Positions 1 to 8,035 of a stretch of DNA of 64,000 bases are shown in pieces; position 1 is the stretch's first letter, and every line of letters starts with the position of its first letter. A model generated the notes under the pieces. That model was not told the DNA's origin. It saw nothing but the letters and a program-made list of their open reading frames with translations, and did not search any database. Origin of the DNA: Bombilactobacillus bombi (GTDB lineage: Bacteria; Bacillota; Bacilli; Lactobacillales; Lactobacillaceae); NCBI RefSeq assembly GCF_964340835.1, contig NZ_OZ204251.1. One strand, given 5' to 3'. The position numbers and the translations under genes are program-made.

Positions 1-1091
1 CTCCTGATAATTTGATAATTGGCAGCACGTAATAAATTAGCTGCTTGTTGTTGATTTTTGGCGTTGTCAAATGTTAATTGTAAAACACCATCAATATCTT
101 CACGAACTTCTAAAATATGAATATTGACTAAATTAATGTGACCTGTTGCTAGCAGTTGTGTAACATCAGCAATTGCTCCTACTTGATCTGGAATATTAAG
201 AAATAAATCAAAAAAATTAGGGAGACTACCTAATTGTTGTGGACCTAAGTGATCACGAGTAATCTTAGCATTGGTAAAGAATTGCTCAATGGCTGGTTTA
301 TTTAGGTTTTTTAAGTCAGTTTGAATTTGGGATAATGCAGCAATATAATCTTGGAGTTGGGCGCTAATCAAAGGCGCATTTTCTAGTAAGATTGTTGTCC
401 ACATAGTAGGATCAGAGCTAGCAATGCGAGTAAGAGTTTTAAATCCGCCAGCCGCTAAGCGTAAACCTAGGGGAGAATTTTGAAGGGTAGTTTGAGTTTC
501 ATTAACTAAACCCGCAGCAACAATATGGGGTAGATGACTTAGTTGACCTACAATTCGATCATGTTGCTGTGGCGTTACGGTTAACCATTTCACATGAGTA
601 GCACTTAGTAAGTCTTGAAGTTGAGCAATAATCTGCGGAGAGGTTAATTGAGGTACTAAAAAATAAAACGCGTTTTCAAATAAATCAATTCGACCAGCAG
701 TAACTCCTGATTTATGTGAACCTGCCATTGGGTGACCACCAATAAAGGCAATCCCTTGTTGCTGCAAGGGTTTTGCAGCTTTTACAATTGTTTGTTTGGT
801 ACTGCCTACATCAGTGATGAGGACATGTGGTTTTAAGGTCAGGGTTGCTAATAGCTGCAAGTCTTTGATAATTATATTGACTGGACTAGCTAAGATAATC
901 ACATCGGATTGCGGAGCGGCAGTGCTGAAATCAGTCGTAGATATATCAATGATGTTTTGCTGTTGGGCATAACTCAGACTAGCAGCATCGATGTCACAAC
1001 CAATTAAAGTTATAGTTGGATGTGCTTGTTTAATAGCTAAAGCTAAAGAACTACCAATTAAACCTAATCCTTTAATTAAAACTTTTGTCAT
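1..1091 (-). CDS. tyrA: Prephenate dehydrogenase (3' end outside window)
   Basis: Converts prephenate to 4-hydroxyphenylpyruvate with NAD(P)+, the tyrosine branch after chorismate. Translating the minus strand from the ATG at 1091 gives 363 open codons to the window edge without a stop, so the C-terminus is missing. The N-terminal Rossmann loop GLGLIGSS is at residues 8-15, the family motif HPMAGSHKSG at 120-129, and an ACT-like regulatory domain covers roughly residues 295-363 (IPDQVGAIADV onward). Start and the aroA stop share an ATGA overlap, so translation is probably coupled. It is the last visible gene of the aromatic operon led by the attenuator at 5581-5810. Identity is clear from the motifs. 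Confidence 0.93.
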   Translation of the reverse strand, partial: MTKVLIKGLGLIGSSLALAIKQAHPTITLIGCDIDAASLSYAQQQNIIDISTTDFSTAAPQSDVIILASPVNIIIKDLQLLATLTLKPHVLITDVGSTKQTIVKAAKPLQQQGIAFIGGHPMAGSHKSGVTAGRIDLFENAFYFLVPQLTSPQIIAQLQDLLSATHVKWLTVTPQQHDRIVGQLSHLPHIVAAGLVNETQTTLQNSPLGLRLAAGGFKTLTRIASSDPTMWTTILLENAPLISAQLQDYIAALSQIQTDLKNLNKPAIEQFFTNAKITRDHLGPQQLGSLPNFFDLFLNIPDQVGAIADVTQLLATGHINLVNIHILEVREDIDGVLQLTFDNAKNQQQAANLLRAANYQIIR

Positions 1092-2395
1092 GATGATGTC
1101 TCCTTCGTCAGTAATTCCTGTAAATCTTGGAAAAATGTGGGATAAGAAATATTGATGGCACTGGCATGGTTTAATTTTAATGGTGCTGCTATTTTTAAAG
1201 CTGCGATGGCTAGCATCATCCCGATACGATGATCTTTGTGGCTGTCTAATTGTTGATTACGGACAGACCAAGCAGTACGACCATCAATGAGAAAACCATC
1301 GGGCAATTCTTTAATATTGATGCCTAGCTTTTGTAATTCGCTAGTAATACAAGCAATTCGATCGGTTTCCTTAACTCGCAGTTCACTGGCTCCGCTGATT
1401 TTGCTGATGCCATTAGCACTAGCAGCTAATAGAGCGACTAAGGGCAACTCATCAATGATGGCTGGAATATCTGTGGCTGTTAGTTGAATGGGTTTTAAAG
1501 TTGCAGTTTCAACTTCAATATCACCAACCGGTTCGCCGGCCATTTGGCTCAGTGCTGTAAGATAAATATTTCCTCCCATGCGTTTTAAAACAGATAAGAG
1601 ACCAGTACGTGTTGGATTCAAATTTATTTTAGTTAATTTAATGTGGGAATTGGGCACAATGCTAGCTGCAGTGATAAAGAAAGCAGCCGAAGACATATCA
1701 CCGGGAATAATTAAGTCTTGAGCGGCTAACTGTGGTTGAGGTTGAATGGTAATTGTTCGTTTATCTTGAGCTGTCTGAATGTCAGCACCAAAAATTTGGA
1801 GAAGTCTTTCAGTATGATCACGAGTTGGTAGTAATTCAACAATTGTACTAGGACCTTGAGCTTGTAATGCCCCAAAAATTATTGCACTTTTGACTTGTGC
1901 ACTTGCGACTGGCATTTGATAAGTAATCGCACGCAAGTTTTGACCGCTAATTGTCATAGGTAAATGACCCGCTGTGAGGTTTATATGGGCTCCCATTTGG
2001 TTGAGGGGATGACGAACCCGTTCCATAGGGCGTTGACTTAAAGAGGAATCTCCTATTAAAGTAGTAGTAAATGCTTGCCCTGCTAAGACACCGGTAAGCA
2101 AACGAGTAGTCGTACCTGAATTTCCCATATTTAGAGTATGTTTGGGTGCTATTAAACCAGTTAAGCCTTGACCGTGAATAGTTACAGTCTCTTTCTCATG
2201 AGTAATAGGCACTCCTAAAGCTTGGAGAGCAGATAGTGTTGATAAACAATCTTCTGCTTGTAAAAAATGTTCTAAATGAGTGGTACCACGGCTCAAAGAC
2301 CCAATAATTAAGGCGCGATGAGAAATACTTTTATCACCTGGAATATTGAGAGTTCCATGTAATCCATAACGTGGTTGACTCTGTAAATTTATCAT
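1088..2395 (-). CDS. aroA: 3-phosphoshikimate 1-carboxyvinyltransferase (EPSP synthase)
   Basis: Sixth step of the shikimate pathway: transfers enolpyruvyl from PEP to shikimate-3-phosphate. The 435-residue product has normal family length. Visible motifs are the N-terminal substrate loop GDKSISHRALIIG (about residues 20-32), NSGTTTRLLTG (about 92-102) and the RVKETDRI loop near residue 345. An AGGTGAT ribosome site lies just before the ATG at 2395. It overlaps tyrA by 4 bases and follows the BacA-like gene by 8 bases, all on the minus strand, so it belongs to the aromatic operon. Nothing unusual in the protein. Confidence 0.97.
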   Translation of the reverse strand: MINLQSQPRYGLHGTLNIPGDKSISHRALIIGSLSRGTTHLEHFLQAEDCLSTLSALQALGVPITHEKETVTIHGQGLTGLIAPKHTLNMGNSGTTTRLLTGVLAGQAFTTTLIGDSSLSQRPMERVRHPLNQMGAHINLTAGHLPMTISGQNLRAITYQMPVASAQVKSAIIFGALQAQGPSTIVELLPTRDHTERLLQIFGADIQTAQDKRTITIQPQPQLAAQDLIIPGDMSSAAFFITAASIVPNSHIKLTKINLNPTRTGLLSVLKRMGGNIYLTALSQMAGEPVGDIEVETATLKPIQLTATDIPAIIDELPLVALLAASANGISKISGASELRVKETDRIACITSELQKLGINIKELPDGFLIDGRTAWSVRNQQLDSHKDHRIGMMLAIAALKIAAPLKLNHASAINISYPTFFQDLQELLTKETSS

Positions 2396-2403
2396 ATAAT
2401 CAC

Positions 2404-2931
2404 CTAACTAATTTGATAGACGCACCATACCATTGATGGTGTCAAACGTTTAATAATTTGTTCATGCTGGGTTATTTGGACATTTTTAATGTTGGTTAAG
2501 ACATAGCCTGCTTGGTTAAGCTGATATGCTTGATAGGCTAAATATTTACTCGCAACAGTTTGTACTTCCACGTTTTTGACAATACGGGTGAGCAATTGTG
2601 CAGTTGCCGCATGAGTATAGCCGATGCGATTATCTGCGTTAAGTCTTTTAATAACGACTAGCGGATCTAACTTAGTTATAAAGCAGTCCATTAAATCTAT
2701 TTTTTCTAATAAGGCGTAGTGAATATCTCCCCAACTAGCTTTGAAAATTGTTGATTTAAAGGCTGCAGGTATTAATAAATAATCTTGCGAATAAGCTGTT
2801 AAATTACTTAATAAAGATTCAAAACTGGGATGTCCAACAATTTGGGCTTGATCAGCATAATGTTGATGGTTATAAATTTGTGCTGCCGCATAACTATCAG
2901 TAGCCTCAGGTCCTAAAGTATGAATAATCAT
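2404..2931 (-). CDS. BacA/prephenate dehydratase-like protein, no ACT domain
   Basis: A 175-residue protein in the position where pheA would be expected. It starts with a prephenate dehydratase-type substrate loop (HTLGPEATDS, residues 4-13) and has the mid-domain SFESLL and DYLLIPAAFKS segments and a second lobe (IGYTHAATAQLL, then VLTNIKN). The C-terminal TRF catalytic motif of aromatizing prephenate dehydratases is not visible, and there is no ACT domain (bifunctional or monofunctional PheA is usually about 280 residues or more). Both traits, and the closing LTPSMVWCVY segment, recall BacA-type prephenate decarboxylases, which decarboxylate prephenate without aromatizing it. The AGGAG site 7 bases before ATG supports the start. 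The activity is not proven: it may be a minimal dehydratase, a decarboxylase or a sensor. Confidence 0.75.
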   Translation of the reverse strand: MIIHTLGPEATDSYAAAQIYNHQHYADQAQIVGHPSFESLLSNLTAYSQDYLLIPAAFKSTIFKASWGDIHYALLEKIDLMDCFITKLDPLVVIKRLNADNRIGYTHAATAQLLTRIVKNVEVQTVASKYLAYQAYQLNQAGYVLTNIKNVQITQHEQIIKRLTPSMVWCVYQIS

Positions 2932-2944
2932 TTAGGTACTCCTG

Positions 2945-4114
2945 TTAATAATTATTTAGTTCTTGACGATAATCAGCGATTGCTTTTTGTAATCGAGATA
3001 AGTTACTACCATCAAAAGTAGCAGTAATTGCTTTTGCTAGTTCGATAGCAACAACACTTTCAACGACTAAAGAAGCTGGCACAATAGCCGTAGTATCTGA
3101 GCGTTCCACATTAGCTTTTTGCTTAATCTTAGTTTGAATATCAACACTTTGGAGTGGTTTATACAAAGTTGGAATAGGTTTCATGGCTGCTTTGACAATA
3201 ATAGGCATACCATTAGTCATACCACCTTCAAACCCTCCTAAATGATTAGATAAACGAGTCCAACCAGTTTCAGCCTCCCAATCAATTTCATCCATAACTT
3301 CACTTCCATAATGACTAGCTGCCGTAAAACCATCGCCAATTTCAACTCCCTTAATGGCATTTACTCCCATAACAGCAGCGGCTAGTTGAGCATCCAATTT
3401 AGTGTCCCAATTGGTGTAACTGCCTAACCCAGCTGGCACATTTTCAGCAACAACTCGTACAACTCCTCCCAAAGTATCACCAGCTTTTTTAGTAGCGATA
3501 ATTAAATCATGAATTTTATCTACTAATTGTTGGTCAGGAATACGCAAATCATTTTTAATTATTTCTTGTTGTAGTTGTTGTATAGTTAAAGTAGTGTCCT
3601 CATTGGCAGAAATAGAACCAACCTGTTGAACATAACCAATTAATTGAATATCTAATTGTGCTAATAATTGCTTACATATTTGCCCAATTGCAACGCGCAT
3701 GGCAGTTTCACGGGCTGAAGAACGCTCTAATACATTTCGTAGGTCACGGTGACCATATTTCATACCTCCAACTAAATCAGCATGTCCGGGGCGCGGACGT
3801 GTGACTTTACGCAGAGTATTATTTGCTGTAGGAGAAGTTAAAGGATCCATAATTTTTGACCAATGTGCATGATCACGATTTTTAATTGTTAAAGAAATTG
3901 GACTTCCTAAAGTAATGCCATGGCGAACTCCGCCAGTAATAATAACTGTATCATGTTCAATTTGTTGACGACTGCCTCGACCAAAGCCACCTTGGCGAGC
4001 AGCTAATGCAGCATTAATATTGTCAATATTTAAAGTTAAACCTGCTGGAATATTAGTTAAAATCCCACTTAATTGGGGACCGTGTGATTCGCCGGCGGTA
4101 ATGTAATTAATCAT
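2945..4114 (-). CDS. aroC: Chorismate synthase
   Basis: Last step to chorismate: FMNH2-dependent elimination of phosphate from EPSP. Starting at the ATG at 4114 gives 389 residues beginning MINYITAGESHG, the conserved N-terminus of the family. An upstream in-frame extension to 4159 lies inside the preceding gene and is not needed. Signature stretches RPRPGHADL, RSSARETAMRVA and GMTNGMPI are present. An AAGGAG site sits 10 bases upstream of the chosen ATG. The start overlaps the stop of the transporter-mutase gene (TAA at 4107-4109), so the two are probably translationally coupled. Confidence 0.96.
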   Translation of the reverse strand: MINYITAGESHGPQLSGILTNIPAGLTLNIDNINAALAARQGGFGRGSRQQIEHDTVIITGGVRHGITLGSPISLTIKNRDHAHWSKIMDPLTSPTANNTLRKVTRPRPGHADLVGGMKYGHRDLRNVLERSSARETAMRVAIGQICKQLLAQLDIQLIGYVQQVGSISANEDTTLTIQQLQQEIIKNDLRIPDQQLVDKIHDLIIATKKAGDTLGGVVRVVAENVPAGLGSYTNWDTKLDAQLAAAVMGVNAIKGVEIGDGFTAASHYGSEVMDEIDWEAETGWTRLSNHLGGFEGGMTNGMPIIVKAAMKPIPTLYKPLQSVDIQTKIKQKANVERSDTTAIVPASLVVESVVAIELAKAITATFDGSNLSRLQKAIADYRQELNNY

Positions 4115-5555
4115 TGTTGACATTCTCCTTATCTGAATGGTTTTTATGTTGGTAGGCACGTGAGCTAGCCATAATCGATTGGTAAATTATCTGCATATAC
4201 TGTGTATGTTCTGGATGACAGCTTTTTTGCGCAACTAAATTTAAAATATCATTTTCCCGTTCTTGATCTAAAATCGGCAGTTGCTGCTGCTGTTTTAAAT
4301 TCCCAATTGCCTTAACTGTATCAAAACGTTGATTGAGTAAGTGAATAATATGTTGATCAATTTGGTTAATTCGTTTTCGCTCTTGATTTAAAGAGCTTGG
4401 TGTATAAACTGCCCAGCTAGTGATACTTATTAATAATAATCCAACTAAACCAATTACTAAATCAAAGCGCATTGCTTGAGCAATACTTTGCTGAGAAAGC
4501 CATCCAGTAATTAACGGAATAGTAAACGATGCTAAGCTACCGAAAGTGAAATATATTCCGGTGATGCGACCTTTAATCTGCGGATACAGTTTAACAAAGA
4601 GATTTAAACCAACTTGTAATACACCACCTGCAGCTGTAAAACCAAAAACAAACGCCGCTATCATTGATAATCCCGCCAACTGACTGTAACAAATGATTAA
4701 TAGTGCTAGTAGAGAGCCAACATTCATGAAAATAAGTATTTTGGTTTCAGCAACAGCTCGTTTTAATAGAATAAAAATGATAATTACACCACTGATAGAA
4801 CCAATACTGTATAAAGATAACAGCCAATGTGCTAAGACGGAATTAAAATGAAAAGTTTTGGTGGCAAAAAGACTAATCCATTGTGTGTATAAAATCATAA
4901 GAGCCATTGAAGTATAGCCATATCCAGATAAGCCAATCGAAGCAATTATTTTTTTGATAGGTGATATTTGCTTAATAATATTTGCTTCGCGTTCACTAGC
5001 TTGATTACGTGGTGGAAATTTTTGCCGATTCAGTAAAACTAAGTTAATAACCAAAATTATGGCAGCCAGAATAAAGGACCAGCCATACCACATCTTTTGA
5101 GCTTCAATCATAGCGACAACTAATGGCAATAAGAATTCGCCAGATGAAATAAAAGCCTTTAATAACACATTAGCAGATCCTTGAGTACCACCCATTTCCA
5201 AAAAAGTGGTATAGGTGCCAGCATCTAGCGCTGAATTAGCGATACCTGCCAAGATGGCCAAAAAATATGCAATTTTAATATTAGTTACAAAAGCCATCCC
5301 TAAAAAGAAAATTAAATAGCTAATCATTCCTAAATTAACAAAAATTTTACGGCCAAAGCGGTCGGATAAATTGCCTAAAATAAAGTAAGCAATAAATCTG
5401 CCAATCCCAATTCCAGAGATGACATATGACACCGTTGCAAGAGGAGAGTGCCAATGCTGGCTTAAAGCCAACATGTTTTGGGTTAAAATTATAATACCGA
5501 TGCCATGTACAAAATAATTAAGATATAAACTAAATGATAACTGCTTTTTATGCAT
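4107..5555 (-). CDS. MFS transporter fused to AroQ-type chorismate mutase
   Basis: 482 residues from the ATG at 5555, with AAGGAG 8 bases upstream; a GTG at 5564 lies inside that ribosome site and is rejected. Residues about 1-385 form a 12-helix MFS transporter with the signature loop GNLSDRFGRK between helices 2 and 3. Residues about 389-470 form a cytoplasmic AroQ chorismate mutase domain: Arg in ERKRINQID, Arg in NQRFDTVK, Lys in IGNLK, the D-x-x-R-E triad in LDQERE, and Ser/Gln in ASSRAYQ all match the E. coli AroQ active-site positions. Chorismate mutase makes prephenate for Tyr and Phe. The transported substrate is unknown; an aromatic compound or shikimate intermediate is an inference from the fusion and the operon. 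First structural gene after the attenuator. Confidence 0.9.
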   Translation of the reverse strand: MHKKQLSFSLYLNYFVHGIGIIILTQNMLALSQHWHSPLATVSYVISGIGIGRFIAYFILGNLSDRFGRKIFVNLGMISYLIFFLGMAFVTNIKIAYFLAILAGIANSALDAGTYTTFLEMGGTQGSANVLLKAFISSGEFLLPLVVAMIEAQKMWYGWSFILAAIILVINLVLLNRQKFPPRNQASEREANIIKQISPIKKIIASIGLSGYGYTSMALMILYTQWISLFATKTFHFNSVLAHWLLSLYSIGSISGVIIIFILLKRAVAETKILIFMNVGSLLALLIICYSQLAGLSMIAAFVFGFTAAGGVLQVGLNLFVKLYPQIKGRITGIYFTFGSLASFTIPLITGWLSQQSIAQAMRFDLVIGLVGLLLISITSWAVYTPSSLNQERKRINQIDQHIIHLLNQRFDTVKAIGNLKQQQQLPILDQERENDILNLVAQKSCHPEHTQYMQIIYQSIMASSRAYQHKNHSDKENVNND

Positions 5556-5580
5556 CCAAATCACTCCTTAAAATAAATAA

Positions 5581-5616
5581 AAGCCAGCTAGACTATAATC
5601 ATAATCTAACTGGCTT
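5581..5616 (-). terminator. Attenuator terminator of the aromatic operon
   Basis: Read on the minus strand, AAGCCAG (5616-5610) pairs with CTGGCTT (5587-5581), the stem being extended by TTAGA/TCTAG-type pairs, and is followed by a T-rich run (5580-5570). The run leads straight into the AAGGAG site of the transporter-mutase gene, so termination here blocks the whole operon and the hairpin could also hide the ribosome site. Confidence 0.85.
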
Positions 5617-5744
5617 ATATATTATATAAATATGGTTATTTATACTTGCCAATTAGACTGACGTGTCTAACTGGCTAAGATCAAGATGACTTTGCCTAGA
5701 CACGAACGTAAGCACCGTTCGCATCTAAGTTCATGATGCGAACG

Positions 5745-5801
5745 CTACTTAAAATAAGCAAAGCCAAAATAATAAACTTTCTTAAGTAAACAGCAAGTCA
5801 T
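5745..5801 (-). CDS. Tyr/Phe-rich leader peptide (18 aa)
   Basis: A short ORF, MTCCLLKKVYYFGFAYFK, with six aromatic residues (three Tyr, three Phe) in the eight residues YYFGFAYF. A ribosome site (GAAAGGAAG) lies about 8 bases before the ATG. It is placed between a strong promoter (5835-5863) and a set of alternative hairpins ending in a terminator in front of the aromatic biosynthesis operon. Its likely role is cis-acting: ribosomes stalling at the Tyr/Phe codons when charged tRNA is scarce would let transcription pass into the operon. No function of the peptide itself is implied. Confidence 0.85.
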   Translation of the reverse strand: MTCCLLKKVYYFGFAYFK

Positions 5802-5834
5802 CTTAATCTTCCTTTCTCAATAAATTATGTTTAC

Positions 5835-5863
5835 ATTAAAGCATTAGTAATTAAATGTGTCAA
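5835..5863 (-). promoter_or_regulatory. Promoter of the aromatic operon
   Basis: On the minus strand, TTGACA (5863-5858), a 17-base spacer, and TTTAAT (5840-5835) make a near-consensus SigA promoter. Transcription would start near 5828 and the leader ribosome site begins about 10 bases later. Confidence 0.8.
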
Positions 5864-6039
5864 CATTAATTTTTAAATTATTATAATAAAATAAACAATT
5901 ATTGTAATTTGAAGTTTGATAATAATAATATTTTAATAAAGATCTAGTGGTTTATCAGTCATAAGCTTGATTTTATTTTTTTAACAACTTAGAAACAGCT
6001 TTCTAATTCCAAAAATTAAAAATAAAAATAAAATAATAG

Positions 6040-6067
6040 TTGACAATTACAATTAACCTGTTATGAT
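6040..6067 (+). promoter_or_regulatory. Promoter of the T-box leader
   Basis: TTGACA (6040-6045), 16-base spacer, TATGAT (6062-6067). Transcription would start near 6074, giving a leader of about 280 bases before the read-through decision. It is divergent from the aromatic operon promoter, with about 180 bases of AT-rich sequence between the two. Confidence 0.75.
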
Positions 6068-6094
6068 GATAATCATTAAACATAGATGAGAAAT

Positions 6095-6351
6095 TGCTAA
6101 GATAATTTAAGGAGTAGTTATTAAGAGGTTGTCAGAGAGCACCGTTATCTGCGAAGGTGTAACGTCTTATTAATGAAAGTTGAGTTAGAGCAAGTTATTC
6201 GCTGAGAGTAACGCGGGTGCGCCCTTTATAGCGTGAACGTTATCCTGATTAATGCAGGCGTACGTGAGCGACAGAATTAACAATTCTGTAACGAAGGTGG
6301 TACCGCGTTTTGGCGTCCTTTTAGATTAATATTCTAAAAGGGCGTTTTTTT
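6095..6351 (+). promoter_or_regulatory. T-box riboswitch
   Basis: Carries the T-box sequence AAGGTGGTACCGCG (6294-6307), the AGAGAG bulge of stem I (6134-6139), a distal CACC/GGTG hairpin, and a terminator (6314-6325 pairing with 6333-6344, then seven Ts). A stem of 5' GTTATTAAGAGGTT and 3' AACGTCTTATTAAT is flanked by AGTA on the 5' side and GAA (6175-6177) on the 3' side, the usual frame of the specifier loop. The codon after GAA is AGT (Ser); a one-base shift gives GTT (Val). I cannot settle the specifier. Uncharged tRNA would stabilise the antiterminator and switch on the peptide-binding protein and amidohydrolase genes. Confidence 0.9.
6314..6351 (+). terminator. T-box terminator
   Basis: Twelve-base arms CGTCCTTTTAGA and TCTAAAAGGGCG with a short loop, followed by a run of seven Ts. 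It lies about 40 bases before the oppA-like start codon. Confidence 0.92.
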
Positions 6352-6394
6352 ATTGGCAATAGCCATCAAAAAACATTTAAAGGGGGAAGTAATT

Positions 6395-8011
6395 ATGTGG
6401 CAAAAAAAGCAGAAACTGTGGATGTATTTGGTGGTAGGAGTAGCCTTATTAACCGGTTGTGGTTCCAAAGCATCTGGTGCGGATAATCAAACTTTAAAAA
6501 TTACGATCCCAGGAGAACCGATGACTGTTGATCCTAATAAGTCCATTGAAACTAATGGGGGAGCTATTATTGATCAAATTAGTGAAGGTATTTATAAACG
6601 AGATCGTAATAATAAGATAGTTCCCGGGATGGTTGAAAAAATTGTTCAGCCCACAGAAAATGGAACTAAATATACTTTTAAGATTAAAAAGAATGCACGT
6701 TGGCAAGACGGTAAGCCTGTAACAGCCCAAGATTTTGTAACTTCGCTAGTCAGAACCACCGATCCTAAAACTAAATCACAAGCTACTACAGGAGTCCAGT
6801 ATATTCAAAACTTTAAAGCCATTAATACTGGTAAGATGGATCCACATAAATTAGGAGTCAAAGCTATCGATCAACGAACTTTTTCAATAACTTTGACCAA
6901 GCCTATTCCATTTATTAATTATATTTTTGTAGGTTATAAACCGGTCCAAACAGCTGCTATTAAAAAATATGGTGAAAAATATGGCACTAATGATCAAACA
7001 ACGGTTGCTAATGGACCATACACTTTGAAGGGGTGGAATGGCAATAATGATTCTTGGCATTACGTAAAAAATAAGTACTATTGGAATGCTAAACATGTGC
7101 AAATTACCAAAGTTGATGTCAATGTCGTCAAAGATGATAACACAGCTCAAAGTATGTTTAAATCTGGCAGTGTAGATTTAACTAATGTTAGTGGTCAATT
7201 TGTGAAGCAAAATCGCAACAGCAAAGAACTTGTAGTAACCCCAACAGGACGTAACAATTATATTTATTTTAATTCTAAACGGACAACCACAGCTAATGAA
7301 AATTTGCGGCATGCTATTAGTTTAGTTATCAACCGTCAGCAATTGGCTAACAAAGTATTGCAAGATGGCTCGCGTCCTGCAACTAATATAGTACCTAAAA
7401 ATTATGCTAAAGATCCTAAAACAGGACGTGATTTTATTGATGAAGTAGGAAATTTAGCACCGACAGATGTTAATCAAGCTAAACAATATTGGCAAAAAGC
7501 TCAAAGTGATTTAGGTAAATCTAAGGTCACATTAGACTTTTTGGTGGATGACGTTGATACCGAAAAGAAATTGGCTGAATATGTACAAGGTGCTGTCCAA
7601 AAGAACTTGCCCGGCCTAAAAATCAATATTGTTTCTGTACCACATGCAACTCATGTTTCACGTGATTTTAGTTGTGATTTTGATATCTGTACAGTGGGTT
7701 GGGGACCTGATTATCCTGATGCCCAAAACTTCCTAGATGGGATGCGCAGCAATAATCAAATTAATTTTGCAAAAACTAAAGATGACCAATATGATGCACT
7801 GATGGATAAAGTTTCTGATACAACAACTTATTCAGCACAACAACGGTGGGAATTTGAAAAGCAAGCCGATCAACGTTTAATGCAAATTGCCGGTGTAGCT
7901 CCTACTTATCAAGCAGCCCAAGCACATTTTGTCAACAGTAAATTAGGTGGGTTGAAATGGGATGCTATGTCTGGAAATTCAGGACAATTGCAATATGCTT
8001 ATTGGAAATAA
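6395..8011 (+). CDS. Oligopeptide ABC transporter substrate-binding lipoprotein
   Basis: 538 residues from the ATG at 6395, with AGGGGG 8 bases upstream; an in-frame extension back to 6353 lacks a ribosome site and would overlap the terminator. The N-terminus is a lipoprotein signal peptide with lipobox LTGC, so Cys22 should be lipidated. The mature part is an OppA/SBP_bac_5 extracellular peptide-binding protein (EPMTVDPNKS, EGIYKRD, VANGPYTLKGW, DFDICTVGWGPDYPDA). No permease or ATPase genes follow, so it must use components encoded elsewhere. It sits behind a T-box, so its expression should rise when one particular tRNA is uncharged. Confidence 0.93.
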   Translation: MWQKKQKLWMYLVVGVALLTGCGSKASGADNQTLKITIPGEPMTVDPNKSIETNGGAIIDQISEGIYKRDRNNKIVPGMVEKIVQPTENGTKYTFKIKKNARWQDGKPVTAQDFVTSLVRTTDPKTKSQATTGVQYIQNFKAINTGKMDPHKLGVKAIDQRTFSITLTKPIPFINYIFVGYKPVQTAAIKKYGEKYGTNDQTTVANGPYTLKGWNGNNDSWHYVKNKYYWNAKHVQITKVDVNVVKDDNTAQSMFKSGSVDLTNVSGQFVKQNRNSKELVVTPTGRNNYIYFNSKRTTTANENLRHAISLVINRQQLANKVLQDGSRPATNIVPKNYAKDPKTGRDFIDEVGNLAPTDVNQAKQYWQKAQSDLGKSKVTLDFLVDDVDTEKKLAEYVQGAVQKNLPGLKINIVSVPHATHVSRDFSCDFDICTVGWGPDYPDAQNFLDGMRSNNQINFAKTKDDQYDALMDKVSDTTTYSAQQRWEFEKQADQRLMQIAGVAPTYQAAQAHFVNSKLGGLKWDAMSGNSGQLQYAYWK

Positions 8012-8035
8012 TTTTAAAAAGAGAGGGACTTTATA

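Larger units (their letters stand above)
5581..5810 (-). promoter_or_regulatory. Leader-peptide attenuator with alternative hairpins
   Basis: In transcript order: the leader peptide ribosome site and AUG region (5810-5793) is complementary over about 18 bases to 5695-5677; a hairpin GTTCGCATC/GATGCGAAC (5743-5735 with 5725-5717) begins just after the leader stop; a second hairpin uses AGCCAGTTAGAC (5675-5664) and GTCTAATTGGC (5658-5648); the terminator follows at 5616-5581. The 5' arm of the terminator repeats AGCCAGTTAGA from the preceding hairpin, so GTCTAATTGGC can pair with either copy, and pairing with the second copy would break the terminator. This is the logic of ribosome-mediated attenuation responding to Tyr and Phe charging. 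The pairings are seen in the sequence; the mechanism is inferred. Confidence 0.8.
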
